The position numbers and the translations under genes were made by a program. This document shows positions 5,278 through 5,885 of a stretch of 5,885 nt of DNA, one piece after another. Each line of letters begins with the position of its first letter. The first letter of the stretch is position 1. This DNA is from Halobacteriales archaeon. GTDB taxonomy: Archaea > Thermoplasmatota > E2 > JACPAO01 > JAHFTW01. The stretch covers positions 1 to 5,885 of the forward strand of contig JAIVGU010000042.1 in NCBI GenBank assembly GCA_020201445.1, read 5' to 3'. Under the pieces are notes generated by a model. That model saw only the letters and a program-made list of their open reading frames with translations, did not search any database and was not told where the DNA came from.

Positions 5278-5855
5278 GCGGGCACGGCCGTCCCGTGCAG
5301 GCGGTGGCAGACGCAGCCCGCGTCGTAGGCGAGGAAGCCCGTCACGGTTGCCGCGCCGGCAGGCCAGGGACCGTCGGCGAGGCGGACGGCGTGGCCGTCG
5401 CGGTCGCGCAGCTCGCCGCGCTCGATCCAGCCCGCGAGACGGAGCGGACGGTGGTCCCACGCGGCAGGGTCCTGCGCGACCGCTGCCCACCCTGGAGTCG
5501 CCGGACCTTGCGCGGGCTGAGCCACGGCAGCAGCATCAACGAGCAACGTGAGGCGGCCCGCGCTGCGCGCCACGCGGCCTCGCGCCTCGACCCAGTCGCC
5601 GTCCTGGAACGGCGGCTTGCCTTGGCCGCGGACGGCGAGCGCGGTGCCGTTGGCGTGCAGCTCCGCCTGCCAGCCGTCGGGGAAGCGGCGCAGGTGGTCG
5701 GCGAGACCCTGGACGCGGACGTCGCCCTGCCCCTCGAAGCGGGCGGCCTCCGCGGGCGTGGCCTGCGGCGTCCCTGTTGGGCCAGCCAGGGGGGCGAGCA
5801 GGGCGGAGCAGGCGAGGGAGGCCGCGGCCAGCACGGGCGGGCGGGGCAGGCGCAT
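5274..5855 (-). CDS. Exported OB-fold-like protein upstream of TctA
   Basis: The product is 193 aa. Residues 1-28 look like a signal peptide or N-terminal anchor: Arg at 2 and 5, then a hydrophobic Ala/Leu stretch from 8 to 24. SLAC at 13-16 is only a poor lipobox. Residues about 44-112 fit an OB-fold: GDVRVQGLADHL, WQAELHANGTALAVRG, then DGDWVEARGRVARSAGRLTLLVDAA, the usual strand order with the G-x-V-x-x-x-G turn. Residues about 132-190 may be a second, shorter OB-like barrel (RPLRLAGWIERGELRDRDGH, ATVTGFLAYD). CVCH at 181-184 is not a CxxCH haem motif. OB-folds bind nucleic acids or other small ligands; an exported one more likely binds a ligand or partner outside the membrane, but this is inference. 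ATG at 5855 gives the complete signal. Only 30 bp of upstream sequence is visible and it contains no TATA box, so the promoter may be outside the window. The stop overlaps the TctA start (GTGA). Confidence 0.72.
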   Translation of the reverse strand: MRLPRPPVLAAASLACSALLAPLAGPTGTPQATPAEAARFEGQGDVRVQGLADHLRRFPDGWQAELHANGTALAVRGQGKPPFQDGDWVEARGRVARSAGRLTLLVDAAAVAQPAQGPATPGWAAVAQDPAAWDHRPLRLAGWIERGELRDRDGHAVRLADGPWPAGAATVTGFLAYDAGCVCHRLHGTAVPA

Positions 5856-5885
5856 GCGTGGGGCGATGGCCGGAGGGGCTTAGGC

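Noticed and set aside
3742..5328. 528-aa plus-strand open frame opposite TctA
   Set aside because: It is Arg/Gln/Glu-rich with no domain and lies antisense to a well-matched membrane protein.
5448..5455. CVCH in the OB-fold protein as a haem or zinc motif (about residues 181-184)
   Set aside because: Only one residue separates the Cys, so it is not CxxCH, and no second ligand pair is visible. The given coordinates only point to the gene; the motif lies near its C-terminus.
5278..5490. Longer N-terminus for the TctA protein (to 5490)
   Set aside because: The extra residues are a basic, low-complexity shadow of the OB-fold gene, while GTG at 5277 gives a typical hydrophobic start and a GTGA overlap.
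1..5885. CRISPR array, tRNA, rRNA, insertion sequence or attachment site
   Set aside because: I saw no regularly spaced direct repeats, cloverleaf-like segments, transposase motifs or terminal inverted repeats on reading through; nearly all of the window is explained by coding sequence.

Overview
The window is GC-rich and compact, and is most likely from an archaeon. Three things point that way. There is a DUF2240-like protein, a family known mainly from Euryarchaeota. There is an archaeal-type TctA-family membrane protein with the GLVPG and VLPAHRMLLEG motifs. And the only AT-rich element between two divergent genes looks like an archaeal TATA box placed for (near-)leaderless transcription. 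The proteins are rich in Ala and Arg rather than Asp and Glu, which argues against a haloarchaeon. A high-GC Thermoplasmatota-like lineage would fit, but I cannot establish this from the window.

Layout: (1) Plus strand, 1-1590: the 3' part of a surface protein with a beta-rich ectodomain, one membrane helix and a cytosolic TPR-like tail. The reading frame is open to the left edge. (2) Minus strand, 1951-1604 and 2913-1948: a MEDS-domain sensor followed by a 115-aa Cys-containing protein, joined by an ATGA stop/start overlap. (3) About 2914-2985: a short divergent control region with a TATA-like element. (4) Plus strand, 2986-3603 and 3603-4100: an unrecognised alpha/beta (barrel-like) protein and the DUF2240 protein, joined by a TAGTG overlap. 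(5) Minus strand, 5855-5274 and 5277-4060: an exported OB-fold-like protein followed by the TctA-family membrane protein, joined by a GTGA overlap. The TctA gene runs tail-to-tail into the DUF2240 gene with a 41-bp overlap.

The window therefore holds three two-gene, translationally coupled modules plus one partial surface protein, with almost no non-coding DNA. The longest gap is the 72 bp between the divergent starts. I see no RNA genes, CRISPR arrays, mobile elements or convincing terminators. The points most worth a second look are the abrupt composition change inside the surface protein at its membrane helix, the MEDS plus small-Cys-protein pair, the OB-fold plus TctA pair, the trinucleotide repeat read in both directions at 4071-4092, and a well-placed ribosome binding site in front of an alternative-frame ATG at 3509.
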